From: Alteromonas sp. C1M14
GTDB taxonomy: Bacteria; Pseudomonadota; Gammaproteobacteria; Enterobacterales; Alteromonadaceae
Reading direction: 5' to 3'
NCBI RefSeq assembly: GCF_018860965.1
Contig: NZ_JAHKQF010000009.1
Location: 124,001 to 188,000 of the forward strand
DNA length: 64,000 nt
Position numbers and translations under genes: made by a program
Shown here: in pieces, positions 1-9,835 of the stretch
Layout: each line of letters starts with the position of its first letter
Numbering within the stretch: position 1 is the stretch's first letter
The notes under the pieces: generated by a model
Database searches by the model: none
The model's input: the letters and a program-made list of their open reading frames with translations, nothing else
Told to the model about the DNA's origin: nothing

Positions 1-450
1 TTTAAATAGCCTAACGACGGCGCTTGCAGCGCCAATGGTAAAACGGAACACCTTGTGGCCTAGGCCTGATTTATTAAAATTCTGAATTAAGGTTCTAATG
101 TTGCTAGGACCATCAACAAAACTAAAAAAAGCCACCTCGTCGAGCATACGAGCGATAGCGGGTGTTTTTTGTTGATCTGGCGTTCCCGCGGCACTGATAC
201 CAATAGCGTTAATGGCCCCCGCTGAAGCCCCTGCCACTTTACGAAATCGAATGTTGCATTGTTCAAGTACGTAGGTATAGCCCACCAGGCCTAGGCCCAA
301 CATTCCTCCCCCTTCCATCACTAAATCGACGAAGTAAATTTTGTTACCATCCTGCTCAAAATACACATCTGAATACGCTTTGTTTTTAAGTTCGTCAGGA
401 ATATTAAATGACGACAGTACTTGTCCAATATCGCTGGCTTGAGGATCCAT
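1..450 (-). CDS. Patatin-like phospholipase, 3' end cut by window edge
   Basis: Reading from the ATG at 450, the frame stays open to the window edge (150 codons seen). Two patatin hallmarks are visible. One is the glycine-rich oxyanion segment EGGGMLGLG near residue 47. The other is the nucleophile elbow GASAGAINA near residue 75, whose Ser would form the Ser-Asp catalytic dyad. The family hydrolyses acyl esters of membrane or storage lipids. No signal peptide is visible, so the protein is probably cytoplasmic or peripherally membrane-bound. The catalytic Asp (DGG/DGA motif) would lie beyond the window and cannot be checked. The family call is confident; the substrate is unknown. Confidence 0.85.
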   Translation of the reverse strand, partial: MDPQASDIGQVLSSFNIPDELKNKAYSDVYFEQDGNKIYFVDLVMEGGGMLGLGLVGYTYVLEQCNIRFRKVAGASAGAINAIGISAAGTPDQQKTPAIARMLDEVAFFSFVDGPSNIRTLIQNFNKSGLGHKVFRFTIGAASAVVRLFK

Positions 451-569
451 GATAGCCTTCCCTGTTTACAATTTAACCAACATGCTAGCGCAGCAAGATA
501 AATTTGCAACGGCTTTTGGGCAAATGAATAACGGGTAGACACAACAGCACTTTAGGTTTGTGAAGACAT

Positions 570-597
570 AAAAAAAGGGCCTTACAGGCCCTTTTTT
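570..597. terminator. Rho-independent terminator
   Basis: A-run, GGGCC/GGCCC stem with a 5-nt loop and T-run. It lies just 3' of the PEP-CTERM gene and is symmetric enough to work in both directions, separating that gene from the patatin gene. Confidence 0.8.
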
Positions 598-610
598 CGC
601 AATAAGGTAA

Positions 611-1228
611 TTATCGTGCTTTTTTCATACGACGGGCGCCCACTAACAGCAAGGCTGCAGCAAAGGGGGCGAAAGTAGCAGGCTCAGGCACGCGAGTAAC
701 GTTAATCGCGTCGATTAAGTTACCTACCGTACCACTATTGATGGAAGTAAAGTTAATTGAAGCCAACGCGCTTGACGCTAAAAACGTGGTATCAAAAACA
801 AGCCAGTCGCTTTTGGTATGATCATCCAGCACTTCAGAGTAAAGGGTATTACCTAACTCGTCGTTAATTTCAAACAGGAACGACTCATCATTATTAGTAC
901 GAGCTTTATAAGCAAACTCTACAGCGTATAACTCGTTAATGTCCGTACTAAAAGATTGGCTAACCACATAAGAGTTATTGTCACCATTTCGCGCGCCCCA
1001 AGCATTTAACTCTAACAACTGATCGCCCTCATAGGCCGTGGTGCCGCCAAAGGTATCCCAAATTTCAAAGTTTTGGCCATCCCAGCCATTCACATCACTG
1101 GCTTTATATTTTGCCCATGATCCTGAGGCCACACTATTGTCTTCAAAACTGCCATTAACAATCAAGTTTGCACTCACATTCGCGCTCAGCACTACCGCTA
1201 GCCCGGCTAATACTTTTACTAAATTCAT
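611..1228 (-). CDS. PEP-CTERM sorting domain protein
   Basis: This 205-residue secreted protein has a signal peptide (hydrophobic residues 4-20, ending near SANVSA). The predicted mature part begins with LIVNGSFE, as in many Ca-binding or carbohydrate-binding-like DUF642/choice-of-anchor proteins. The C-terminus carries a canonical PEP-CTERM tripartite signal: VPEPAT, a hydrophobic helix, then the basic tail RRMKKAR. Such proteins are cut and sorted by exosortase, usually in strains that make exopolysaccharide. No exosortase gene is in the window, so the processing enzyme must be elsewhere or the tag is not used. Its ligand cannot be read from the sequence. Confidence 0.85.
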   Translation of the reverse strand: MNLVKVLAGLAVVLSANVSANLIVNGSFEDNSVASGSWAKYKASDVNGWDGQNFEIWDTFGGTTAYEGDQLLELNAWGARNGDNNSYVVSQSFSTDINELYAVEFAYKARTNNDESFLFEINDELGNTLYSEVLDDHTKSDWLVFDTTFLASSALASINFTSINSGTVGNLIDAINVTRVPEPATFAPFAAALLLVGARRMKKAR

Positions 1229-1448
1229 TTTCTGTTACCTATCTTATGCCACAGTATCAACAGCCTGAATTTCGCTTTTGCGCTGTTAATGGTGAGTTGT
1301 TATCTGATAGGGTAAGTCTACGCAGCAATGCTTGGCTACAATAGGACAGTTGGGTATACATTTCGGTACAGATCTATACCGTTCGATATCCTACGCAGTC
1401 GATTTTCATTCGACTACCTTAAACATCTTCGACCATTCGGAGCCGCCC

Positions 1449-2288
1449 ATGACCCAATACGTATCAGATATTGTATTGAAACAACGTAAGATCCGGTTTG
1501 ACAAACTCGGTACCCCCTTGCAAATAAAGGACAAACAAAAGTACAAGTCGAGTCTAAAAAGATGGCAAAAAAAACTGCTGCACGTGCAACAGGCTTACTT
1601 TCATCAGCACAAACGTGCCATTGTTGTATTTGAAGGCTGGGACGCTTCGGGAAAAGGCGGCGCGATTCGACGATTAACCGAACAACTTGACCCCAGAGGC
1701 TTCGCCGTCCATCCCATCGCCTCGCCAACCGCCGAAGAGCAAGGCCGGCACTATCTTTATCGATTTCAAACCCGTTTACCTAAACCCGGTAGGATCGCTA
1801 TTTTCGATCGATCTTGGTATGGCCGTGTTTTAGTCGAGAGAGTAGAAAGCCTTACCGAAGAGCGTGCATGGCGACGAGCCTATCAAGAAATCAATGAATT
1901 TGAACGTATGCTTACTGATGATGGCGTTCGTATTATCAAGCTATTTATGCATATATCACCTGAGGAACAACTGGCACGATTCCAAGAACGGCTGCACAAC
2001 CCCTACAAGCGCTGGAAACTCACCGAAGAAGACATTAGAAACCGAGCTCGATGGCAAGATTATGAAGCCGCTACGGAAGATATGTTCGACTATACCGATA
2101 CTAAACACGCGCCTTGGCATCTTATCGCCGCAGAACACAAATGGTTCGCCCGTATAAGCGTTATAGAAACCATCGTCAAAGCCTTAAGCAAGCACGTGGA
2201 CGTTTCCCCTCCCCCTCTTGATGATGATTTTATAAAACTCGCAGAAGCATTGTTAGGTGTAGAAGGGCCTAAATCACCGGGTAAATGA
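1449..2288 (+). CDS. ppk2: Polyphosphate kinase 2 family protein
   Basis: This PPK2-family kinase transfers phosphate between polyphosphate and nucleotides. The Walker A segment GWDASGKGGA, the Walker B/lid segment DRSWYGRVLVERVE and the downstream KLFMHISPEEQ block are all typical. I place the start at ATG 1449 (279 aa) because a GGAG Shine-Dalgarno lies six bases upstream; a frame extension back to 1332 has no ribosome site and encodes nothing family-like. It contains a single PPK2 domain. Whether it prefers AMP, ADP or GDP cannot be settled by eye. The gene is monocistronic, divergent from the PEP-CTERM gene. Confidence 0.9.
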   Translation: MTQYVSDIVLKQRKIRFDKLGTPLQIKDKQKYKSSLKRWQKKLLHVQQAYFHQHKRAIVVFEGWDASGKGGAIRRLTEQLDPRGFAVHPIASPTAEEQGRHYLYRFQTRLPKPGRIAIFDRSWYGRVLVERVESLTEERAWRRAYQEINEFERMLTDDGVRIIKLFMHISPEEQLARFQERLHNPYKRWKLTEEDIRNRARWQDYEAATEDMFDYTDTKHAPWHLIAAEHKWFARISVIETIVKALSKHVDVSPPPLDDDFIKLAEALLGVEGPKSPGK

Positions 2289-2398
2289 GGGAGCTCACTT
2301 TCTATGGCTTGCTATTGAAATTGGATGTTTTTGTTAACCTAAAAGGCATTCTTTGTTAATGTGGTCAAACCAGATAGTTTTTTCAATAGGGATGAAGT

Positions 2399-2833
2399 AT
2401 GAGCGATGCTCAAAAAACCTTTTTAACCCAGTTTCCCGATGCCCACTTAATTAACGTGGCATGGAGCGACATGGATGCCTTGCAACACGTAAACAATATT
2501 GTGTATTTCAAGTATTTTGAAATTGCGCGCATAGAACTGTTTCGTCATTCAGGGCTCTTTGATGCCTTGGAAAGTAACAAGATTGGCCCAGTATTAGCAG
2601 ATAACTATGCTCGCTATAAACGCCCCGTGACTTACCCAGACCGTTTATATATTGGTGTTGGCGTCAGTGAAATTGGCAACAGCAGTTTTGTCAGTCAATA
2701 CACGGTGTTTTCTGAAGCCCATCAAGGGGTGGTCTGTGAAGGTCAGGCGCGAATCGTCATGTTTAACTTTAAAACCGGCGAAAAAGCACCGATTAATGAC
2801 ACCATGCGCGCTTTCTTACAAACCCGCCTTTAA
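2399..2833 (+). CDS. 4HBT-family acyl-CoA thioesterase
   Basis: A 144-residue single hotdog-fold protein of the YbgC/4-hydroxybenzoyl-CoA thioesterase type. The motif WSDMDALQHVNN near residue 22 carries the family's catalytic Asp and the conserved HxNN that begins the long helix (YFKYFEIARIELF). Enzymes of this type hydrolyse acyl-CoA or acyl-ACP thioesters in the cytoplasm. The gene stands alone, about 110 bases after the PPK2 gene, and converges on a chemoreceptor gene. The substrate chain length is not predictable here. Confidence 0.88.
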   Translation: MSDAQKTFLTQFPDAHLINVAWSDMDALQHVNNIVYFKYFEIARIELFRHSGLFDALESNKIGPVLADNYARYKRPVTYPDRLYIGVGVSEIGNSSFVSQYTVFSEAHQGVVCEGQARIVMFNFKTGEKAPINDTMRAFLQTRL

Positions 2834-2863
2834 CAATAAAGTGGGTAGTGCTCTGCTCACTTA

Positions 2864-4189
2864 TTATTCGTCGGTTAAATTTAACCGACTGGTAAACTGC
2901 TCTACCGCATTCACCACCTCTTTTGCACCGTCTTGAATTTGGTCAATAACATCACCGGTTTCTTGGGCGTAATTTAAACCACTTCGTGCTTTTTCGTCAC
3001 CCACATTCACCAACTCCACGGCCTCTGACGCTAACGATTGATTGTGCTTAACAACATTCACAATCTCTTCTGTTGCTTCTGTGGTACGAGATGCTAATTG
3101 ACGCACCTCGTCTGCAACTACCGCAAACCCCCGACCTTGATCTCCCGCCCTCGCGGCCTCAATGGCGGCATTCAGTGCAAGTAAATTGGTTTGCTCTGCA
3201 ATGGCGCTGATACTGCCGATAATCGTTGCTATCTGCTGAGATTGATCATCGAGGGCCCTGATACCGTCTTTCGCTTTATCCATTTGTTGCGACAACGATG
3301 ACATTTCAGCCAGTAATTCACTGATCACTCCCTTCCCTCGGGTAGCGATTTTATCCGTGCTGTTCGATGAACGATAAGCGATTTCAGCGGCATTATTGAC
3401 CGCATTCTCTTGCTGCACCTGCTCGGTGATATCGGTGGCCAGCTTTACCACCTTGTACATGCGGCCATGGGAATCACAGATGGGATTATAGGTAGCACCT
3501 AACCATACGGTATTACCATGGGCGTCAATACGCTCAAAGCGTCCCTCAACGAACTTACCATGGGATAGTTGCTCCCAAAACGTGGCATATTCGCGGGAAT
3601 TTGCATATTCCGGGTCACAAAATATACGGTGATGTTTACCCTTTATTTGCTCTAAGCTGTATTTTACCGTACTTAGAAACGCCTCATTGGCATTTTGGAT
3701 GTGACCGTGTAAATCAAATTCGATTACCGCATTCGATTTATGCAGTGCCGCCACCAAGTCTTCGTGTTCCTTGGATTTCGAAATAGTGCGAGTGAGATCG
3801 TTTAAATTCACTGAATATTTAAATATGTTTCCATTCACATCAAAAACGGGCTGGATAACACCCCGAAGCCAAGCCTCTTCGCCACCCCGGCGCAAAAACT
3901 CGATGGCACCAAAATAGTGATCTTTGTTTTCAATACACTGCTTTAGTTTTTTATAATGTTCCGTGCCCTTAGCTATCTTTGGAATGAATTCAAAAAACTG
4001 CCGTCCAATGACCTCTGACCGCCCATACCCCAGCACCCTTTCAAATAAATCATTCACATCTTGAATGTTGGCTTGACCATCTAGGTGTATGAAAATCATT
4101 TCTTCTCGAAGGCCCTCCCTCACTTGCCGCAACAAGTGTACTTGTTCACGTAATTCAGCATTTTCTTTTATAAGATGTTTATTAAACAT
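2864..4189 (-). CDS. Cytoplasmic PAS-PAS methyl-accepting chemotaxis protein
   Basis: The 441-residue receptor has no transmembrane helix. After an N-terminal coiled-coil (about 1-30) come two PAS domains (about 30-145 and 150-265), each followed by PAC-like segments ([23 protein letters not shown]). A short signalling domain follows, with the conserved hairpin tip [20 protein letters not shown] and [12 protein letters not shown]. This architecture and length match BdlA-type or Aer-like soluble receptors that sense redox state or small ligands and signal to CheA. A good AAGGAAG ribosome site precedes the ATG. Which cofactor the PAS domains bind is unknown. Confidence 0.92.
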   Translation of the reverse strand: MFNKHLIKENAELREQVHLLRQVREGLREEMIFIHLDGQANIQDVNDLFERVLGYGRSEVIGRQFFEFIPKIAKGTEHYKKLKQCIENKDHYFGAIEFLRRGGEEAWLRGVIQPVFDVNGNIFKYSVNLNDLTRTISKSKEHEDLVAALHKSNAVIEFDLHGHIQNANEAFLSTVKYSLEQIKGKHHRIFCDPEYANSREYATFWEQLSHGKFVEGRFERIDAHGNTVWLGATYNPICDSHGRMYKVVKLATDITEQVQQENAVNNAAEIAYRSSNSTDKIATRGKGVISELLAEMSSLSQQMDKAKDGIRALDDQSQQIATIIGSISAIAEQTNLLALNAAIEAARAGDQGRGFAVVADEVRQLASRTTEATEEIVNVVKHNQSLASEAVELVNVGDEKARSGLNYAQETGDVIDQIQDGAKEVVNAVEQFTSRLNLTDE

Positions 4190-4384
4190 AGGGCTTCCTT
4201 GACGGGATAAGAGAAGAGATAACGACTAGCTGTTGTGCCCATGTAATTTTTATAGCACACCGTATTAAGTTAGATTTAAAAACGACATAGAGCAAAAAAA
4301 TTCTTATTAAATCTGTTAATTACCCTTTGCATTGATAATAGGCTTTTGCATACATGGCGTAAAAAAGACTCAGTAGCAAATAAT

Positions 4385-4421
4385 AAAAAAGGCAGTGAGC
4401 GTGAGCTTACTGCCTTTTTTT
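4385..4421. terminator. Rho-independent terminator
   Basis: A-run, 10-bp stem GGCAGTGAGC/GCTTACTGCC (one mismatch), 4-nt loop and a T-run. It sits 25 bases past the stop of the TonB receptor gene, whose transcript it would end. Confidence 0.85.
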
Positions 4422-4445
4422 AAGATTTAACGCGCTTACACTTGC

Positions 4446-7055
4446 TTAGAATCGAGCGACAAACTTGGTGTAGTAATAACCACCTTGCCAATCGACCACT
4501 GAGCCAGAGCTATATACACGACCACAACAGGCGTCGCCAGAGGTAGCGTCATTTACTTCATCAGGGTAGTTGTCGAATAAGTTACGTACGCCCACCACTA
4601 GCGATAAATCGCTTGAGATGTGATACGTGCCTTCCAAGTCAAACATAAACTCCTGACCGAAGGTTTGCGTACCCGTTTCTTCCCAGATAATAGAACCATC
4701 AGTAGCCGTTTCTACAGAGTCAATATTTTCGTACTCGCCGAAATACCGAACGCGAGCCGTCAATTGATAGTCATCTAGAGAATGCACAACAGAGAATACG
4801 CCACGTGTTTTCGGTGTAGAATGTTCAAAGTCATACATTGCTTCTGCATTTAAGTAATCACTAGGATCCGAATCGAACTCGGTGGTGTTGTAGTTCAAAC
4901 TTAAAGTGAAGCGAGTATTACCATACTCAGATTTCAAATTGTAAGCAGTTACAAAATCCACCCCTTCAGTCACGGTATCGAAGGCGTTTTGGAAGTAGAT
5001 AACCGCACCAATTGAGTCTGCAGTGGTTTGATCCGTAGCTGCTAACAGTTTCAGGTAATTATCGTACGCCTCTTCATCACCATCTTCATCAGAAGAAATA
5101 TCCAACTCAGAGATGGAATACAAGCGATCTTCAATTTTAATGTTGTAGTAATCGAGGGTGGCAGAGAAATTACCTGATGTGTAGGTTATACCTAACGTAC
5201 TATTGGTAGACTTCTCAGCTTTTAAATCTTCAGCGCCCAACGCTTGTGCCACTTCACTTGATGCGGGGAACAAGCCCTGCGCTACAGGAAACCCGTCAGG
5301 TAAGGTGGTAGACACGTTTGTCGTACCTTGTTGGCCTGGAGTCGGCGCTCGGAAACCGGTACCGAATGAACCCCGTACACCAAACTCATCAGTAATTTGG
5401 TACATCGCGGCTAACTTATAAACCAACTCAGAACCAAAGTCAGAGTAATCTTCGAAGCGAATCGATGCCTGTCCAAAGAGGTTATCAGTTAAGTCACCAC
5501 TGAGATCACCGTATACGGCATATGAATCACGGCTATAATCCCCTGAATATTCAGGATCGTAGCCAGGGAAACCGTTAGAACCGACACCCATGATTTGATA
5601 AACCGGATCATCCTCGTCAGCACAATCTAGGCTAGAGCCACTTGCAATAACATCCAGACCCGCGGTTGTGGTACCGCCAGAGCTATCACAGAACCCCCAT
5701 GGATCAGACGCAGAGTAAATACCTGCCTCGTAGGAAGCAGCATCACCCGGGATCAGGTCATACGTTTCATCCATATAGCTGAAACCAAACGCCAATACGT
5801 ACTGATCGATATCGTAGAAGAAATCACCTTGAATTTGGAATTCTTCGTTAGACAACGAACCTGGGCTAAATTTGGTTGGTGTTGCATCGCCTAAAGAAGG
5901 GTTAATGGTATTTTCAAGGGTATAGGCGATTTCATCGTAGCCATAACGAGCGCTCAAATCATAACCTAAACCGCTATCTAAAATGCCTTTACCACCTAAC
6001 ACGATAGAATAATCAGTTACTTCACCGCTAAACACCGGCGTGAAGCCACCTGGGAAGATATCCGTTGGGCTCCAAATAGAACCATCTTCTAAACGAATGT
6101 CTTCTATGGTGCCGTTACCGGGGTAACGATAGAAAAAGTTAGTGGTACTGTCGCTCCACGAATAGTTACCGAAGGCATATAAATCTAGGTTGCTATTAAC
6201 CGTATAACCGGCATTGAAAAAGAGTCGTGCAGCTTCGCTTTCAGGCTGGCCCCAAGGGTTCGCATTGTCAGAATCAAAATATTTGTTCGACATGGCTTTT
6301 TGGGCTTCTTGATAATCTTCAGATTGATCCGGTACACAGAACCAGCTTTCACAATACTGTTCAGCGCGGTCCGTACGTTCCTGATTCACATACTCAGCTG
6401 AAATACTTAGAAAGCCATTATCGCCTAGCGAGAAACCTTTGTTACCACTGATGGTAATAGAGCCTCCGTCGCCTTCGAAATATTGGCCTAGCTCAGCACT
6501 AAAAGATCCGCCTTCATCATTGTCTTTTAGGTTGAAGTTAATTACACCGGCAATGGCATCAGAACCATACTGAGCAGCTGCACCATCACGTAGCACCTCT
6601 AGCCCTTTAATTGCAGCGGTGGGAATGGTAGCCAAATCGGGGCCTTGTGTACCTGAACCACTGGTAGCAACAAGTGCTGAACGATGGCGTCGTTTACCAT
6701 TAACCAAGACTAAGGTTTTATCTGTTGGTAGGCCACGCAAACTAGCCGGACGAATGAACGAAGCACCATCAGAAATAGGTTGACGACTGACAGAGTACGA
6801 GGGTACCAATGTCATCATCACGTCATTCATATCAGAAAACGACACAGAGTTGATTTCATCTTCGCTAATCACGTCCACCGGTACCGGTGAACTTGTGACA
6901 GAGCGAGGCGCTCCACGAGCACCAACAACGGCTATTTTCTCGACATTGTCTTGCGCTTCTGTTTCTTGTGCGTTTGCAACACCCATTACAGGTATAGAGA
7001 GTGTATAACTTGTTAGCCCGGCGAGTACCGCAGCATTTATTTTGTTGAGTTTCAT
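4446..7055 (-). CDS. TonB-dependent outer-membrane receptor
   Basis: An 869-residue outer-membrane receptor with a signal peptide (cut near VANA-QE), a TonB-box-like region (EKIAVVGARG), a plug domain (about 50-180, with LVLVNGKRRHRS and VLRDGAAAQYGSDAIAGVINF) and a 22-strand barrel ending in ARF. The plug sequence resembles large receptors of Alteromonadales that import oligosaccharides or other nutrients by proton-motive force through TonB-ExbBD. There is no neighbouring degradative gene to suggest a substrate. A strong AAAGGAG ribosome site lies upstream of the ATG. The receptor call is very secure; the ligand is unknown. Confidence 0.95.
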   Translation of the reverse strand: MKLNKINAAVLAGLTSYTLSIPVMGVANAQETEAQDNVEKIAVVGARGAPRSVTSSPVPVDVISEDEINSVSFSDMNDVMMTLVPSYSVSRQPISDGASFIRPASLRGLPTDKTLVLVNGKRRHRSALVATSGSGTQGPDLATIPTAAIKGLEVLRDGAAAQYGSDAIAGVINFNLKDNDEGGSFSAELGQYFEGDGGSITISGNKGFSLGDNGFLSISAEYVNQERTDRAEQYCESWFCVPDQSEDYQEAQKAMSNKYFDSDNANPWGQPESEAARLFFNAGYTVNSNLDLYAFGNYSWSDSTTNFFYRYPGNGTIEDIRLEDGSIWSPTDIFPGGFTPVFSGEVTDYSIVLGGKGILDSGLGYDLSARYGYDEIAYTLENTINPSLGDATPTKFSPGSLSNEEFQIQGDFFYDIDQYVLAFGFSYMDETYDLIPGDAASYEAGIYSASDPWGFCDSSGGTTTAGLDVIASGSSLDCADEDDPVYQIMGVGSNGFPGYDPEYSGDYSRDSYAVYGDLSGDLTDNLFGQASIRFEDYSDFGSELVYKLAAMYQITDEFGVRGSFGTGFRAPTPGQQGTTNVSTTLPDGFPVAQGLFPASSEVAQALGAEDLKAEKSTNSTLGITYTSGNFSATLDYYNIKIEDRLYSISELDISSDEDGDEEAYDNYLKLLAATDQTTADSIGAVIYFQNAFDTVTEGVDFVTAYNLKSEYGNTRFTLSLNYNTTEFDSDPSDYLNAEAMYDFEHSTPKTRGVFSVVHSLDDYQLTARVRYFGEYENIDSVETATDGSIIWEETGTQTFGQEFMFDLEGTYHISSDLSLVVGVRNLFDNYPDEVNDATSGDACCGRVYSSGSVVDWQGGYYYTKFVARF

Positions 7056-7573
7056 CTTTACTCCTTTATTGCCTTAACTCATTTATTCTTCTGTGAAGCA
7101 TTAAGATTGCTGTGAAATAACAGCCTTCTCGGAGAGTTGATCCCAAATGGGTGTTCCCAGTAATCGCAAGTAAAGCACCAAATTAATGCGATCCAATGAT
7201 AAACATCTCGTTGATGAACTATCTTCTTGCTTCAAAAAGAGTAAAAAATCTACAGCATCGTAGGAAGAAACAAGTTTATTCAGGGGTATAGCTAAAACCT
7301 TGATCCAAGAATAATAACCTTTAAAATCATATAAATACGAAATTTATAAGGCTGGAATAATTTCGTCAAGATTTGTAAGTTAACAGAAATGATACAAATA
7401 AATCACCAAAACACGCCAATTCGGCACATAAATTGCTTGATTTACAATGATTTACCATCAACTGTGTGGATGTCAGCAGAATGTAAGCATTTGTATGATG
7501 GCTGAGCAATCGCTCTTTATCATCCGAAATATGCTCTGAATGTCAGGTATCAAATTTTTTGTTTATTTCTATT
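7056..7573. other. 518-base intergenic region
   Basis: A/T-rich stretch between the TonB receptor start and the 3' end of dgkA. It must hold the receptor's promoter and a long leader. I see no ORF with coding character, no terminator for dgkA and no clear operator palindrome. Confidence 0.5.
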
Positions 7574-7960
7574 TCATACTAGTAGCAGATGATGAATTAT
7601 TACTGTTATCCAAACTATTGCACATAATGCAATCGCCAAGAGTACAGCCGCAGAGCCTAAATCTTTCGCCAAACCCGATAATGGATGAATATCTAAACTT
7701 ATCCGGTCTACCACAGCTTCGATGGCGGTATTAATGATCTCAGTGAACAAAATAAACACAACGGACCAAACCAGTATTAATTTTTCGTAGATACCAATAT
7801 CCCATATACAAACCACGATTAAAGAAAATAGCAACAATACGACTTCTTGTTTAAAGGCAGCTTCATTTTTAGCGAGCCAATATAAAGCTCGACCTGAGTT
7901 TTTATAGGCAAGAAATAGACGCTTAGTACCTCTAGCCTTATTGGTGCTATCAAATTGCAT
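7574..7960 (-). CDS. dgkA: Diacylglycerol kinase (DgkA)
   Basis: A 128-residue integral membrane kinase with three predicted transmembrane helices. The signature TEIINTAIEAVVDRIS (about residues 72-87) matches the DgkA active site, with the conserved Glu and the NxAIEAVVDR block. It phosphorylates diacylglycerol to phosphatidate. I start at ATG 7960, twenty bases after the eptA stop; an upstream in-frame ATG at 7996 would overlap eptA and extend the protein beyond the family length. Diacylglycerol is the by-product when EptA takes phosphoethanolamine from phosphatidylethanolamine, so an operon with eptA makes metabolic sense. The same eptA-type/dgkA pairing is known for mcr-3 in Aeromonas. 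Confidence 0.95.
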   Translation of the reverse strand: MQFDSTNKARGTKRLFLAYKNSGRALYWLAKNEAAFKQEVVLLLFSLIVVCIWDIGIYEKLILVWSVVFILFTEIINTAIEAVVDRISLDIHPLSGLAKDLGSAAVLLAIALCAIVWITVIIHHLLLV

Positions 7961-7980
7961 GGTTAGCTCTCTTATCACGG

Positions 7981-9603
7981 TCAGAGGGAAGTACAAGAAT
8001 TGAAAATATCGGTAGTAGGCCGATACTCCGAGCTGCTTACATGTGTAAGGCCTAAGAGCGTGTCAAAAATATTGTCGTGGGAAAGCGGCTTTATCTGCTC
8101 GTGTCGAACACAACGGTTAAACAAGGGTTTGTCTAACTTATTGCTCCAAAATAACATAGGAACGTGGGTTTGCTCCTTTGGCGCCAAGGCATAAGGGAAT
8201 CCGTGCAGATATAGTCCTTTCTCGCCCAAGGATTCGCCATGATCCGATACATATAGAAGGGACTTGTCTGATATATCGCTATTTTTTAGCACTGATACTA
8301 GCTCGCTTAGCACCCAATCCGTGTAAACAATGGTATTATCATAGGTATTGATAAGTGCTTGATTGCTGCAATTTTGAATATCACTGCGTGGGCAATCCGG
8401 AATAAAAAGCTTCTTATCGTTAGGGTAACGACGAAAATAGGTTGGACCGTGAGAACCTATCATATGCAAAATAACCAACTGATGTTTTGCCTGGCTACTT
8501 GCAATTGTACGTGCCAATTCTTTCACCAGTATTTCATCGTAACAATAGTGTCCGTCACATAGTGGGTTATCCTGGCGAGGATTAATTGTCAACGCGTTAA
8601 CACGGGCGCACACACCTTTACAGCTGCTATTGTTATCTATCCACGTGACCTCGACTCCGCTGCGTTGAATAATATCGAGAGCATTGTCTTGGCTTTGGGC
8701 CAAACGAGCATCATAGTCCTTTCTCCCCAAACGAGAAAACATACAAGGCACTGAAATTGCCGTTGCAGTGCCGCATGAAGAGACATCTTTAAAGTAAATC
8801 ATGCCCAATCTAGTGGTAAAGTTATTGGTATCTCTGGAATATCCTTGTGATGAAAAATTGGCCGCCCGCGCTGTCTCGCCTACCACCATGACGGTCAATG
8901 ATGAGATGTCACTATCTATAAGAACGGGAGTTTTATCGAGTACTGTAAAGGCTAGGGGGGGATAAAAATAACTGTCGCGCAAATACTTATAAGCCGCACT
9001 GTAAAAGGCGAAGGGCGTGATATAACTAGTAAGTTGCTGATTATTTCGCCCCACGGCTGCATAATCTTTGTAAAACGGCACGGCAATAAGAATACAACAC
9101 AGACAAGCAATAGAATTCAATAAAATAAAGCTTTTTAGGCGACGACGAAAGTGTCCAACCACTTCAATTTTAAAAAATAAGTAGGCAGGCATTACACCTG
9201 TAAAAATAAAAAATACAACAACATGAACATTTAAATAGGATAAGGCTTCGCCGGAGTTCGTTTCGATAATATTTTGGAGCATACTTTTGTCATAAATCAC
9301 GCCATAGTTAAAAGTCGAATAAAACAAGACTGAAGAAATCAGAACACTGACAATAATGACTGGCTTCACAAAAGTAATTAGTGATATACAGCTTAAAAAA
9401 ATCACGAACAAACAAAAAAGAAGACATGGAATACTAATAATAAACAACCAGTTAACCTGATCTGAAAAAGTTACCGCTTGAAAAGATTTTGATAAAAACA
9501 ACCCATTAAATGCAATAACTAAATACGTGGCAGCCAAGCAAACATATTGGCAATAGCTTAACTTCCATAAATTAGTAAGTAATCGGGAAAAATAAAGCTT
9601 CAT
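7981..9603 (-). CDS. eptA: Lipid A phosphoethanolamine transferase (EptA/PmrC type)
   Basis: A 540-residue inner-membrane enzyme with five N-terminal helices (to about residue 180) and a periplasmic sulfatase-fold domain. Zinc and catalytic signatures are all present: GETARAANFS (Glu243), GTATAISVPCMFS (Thr281, equivalent to the phosphorylated nucleophile), HMIGSHGPTY and SDHGESLGEKG with LHG. It moves phosphoethanolamine from phosphatidylethanolamine to lipid A phosphates, which lowers surface charge and polymyxin binding. It precedes dgkA and is divergent from a two-component system, the arrangement of pmrC/pmrAB loci. Several Cys pairs in the periplasmic part fit the disulfides of this family. 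Confidence 0.93.
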   Translation of the reverse strand: MKLYFSRLLTNLWKLSYCQYVCLAATYLVIAFNGLFLSKSFQAVTFSDQVNWLFIISIPCLLFCLFVIFLSCISLITFVKPVIIVSVLISSVLFYSTFNYGVIYDKSMLQNIIETNSGEALSYLNVHVVVFFIFTGVMPAYLFFKIEVVGHFRRRLKSFILLNSIACLCCILIAVPFYKDYAAVGRNNQQLTSYITPFAFYSAAYKYLRDSYFYPPLAFTVLDKTPVLIDSDISSLTVMVVGETARAANFSSQGYSRDTNNFTTRLGMIYFKDVSSCGTATAISVPCMFSRLGRKDYDARLAQSQDNALDIIQRSGVEVTWIDNNSSCKGVCARVNALTINPRQDNPLCDGHYCYDEILVKELARTIASSQAKHQLVILHMIGSHGPTYFRRYPNDKKLFIPDCPRSDIQNCSNQALINTYDNTIVYTDWVLSELVSVLKNSDISDKSLLYVSDHGESLGEKGLYLHGFPYALAPKEQTHVPMLFWSNKLDKPLFNRCVRHEQIKPLSHDNIFDTLLGLTHVSSSEYRPTTDIFNSCTSL

Positions 9604-9766
9604 ACTTATTCCCTATCGCTAATTTTATTTAATAAGGAATAGGCGGGTTTTAGGATAATAAGTCTTACTGTCATAGCTGTACTCGGACACAAAAAGTGCG
9701 CAAATGCTAGACACCAAAACTTAAGAAAGGCTGACCAAAAGCTGAATGTTGTGAAAATGCACTCCC

Positions 9767-9783
9767 CTTAAGTCAACCTTAAG
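9767..9783. promoter_or_regulatory. PmrA-box-like direct repeat
   Basis: CTTAAG, five bases (tcaac), CTTAAG. This fits the PmrA/BasR consensus YTTAAK-N5-YTTAAK at every position. It lies between divergent eptA and the response-regulator gene, 53 bases before the latter's ATG. Because CTTAAG is itself palindromic, the site reads on both strands and could serve both promoters. A further lone CTTAAG lies at 9720-9725. Confidence 0.75.
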
Positions 9784-9835
9784 CTAAAGAGCGTAAACTA
9801 ATGACTAATCAGCATGCTAAGTTAATGAATTACAC

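Noticed and set aside
1332-1448. Upstream in-frame extension of the PPK2 gene
   Set aside because: No ribosome site ahead of it and no family-like residues; ATG 1449 has GGAG at the right distance.
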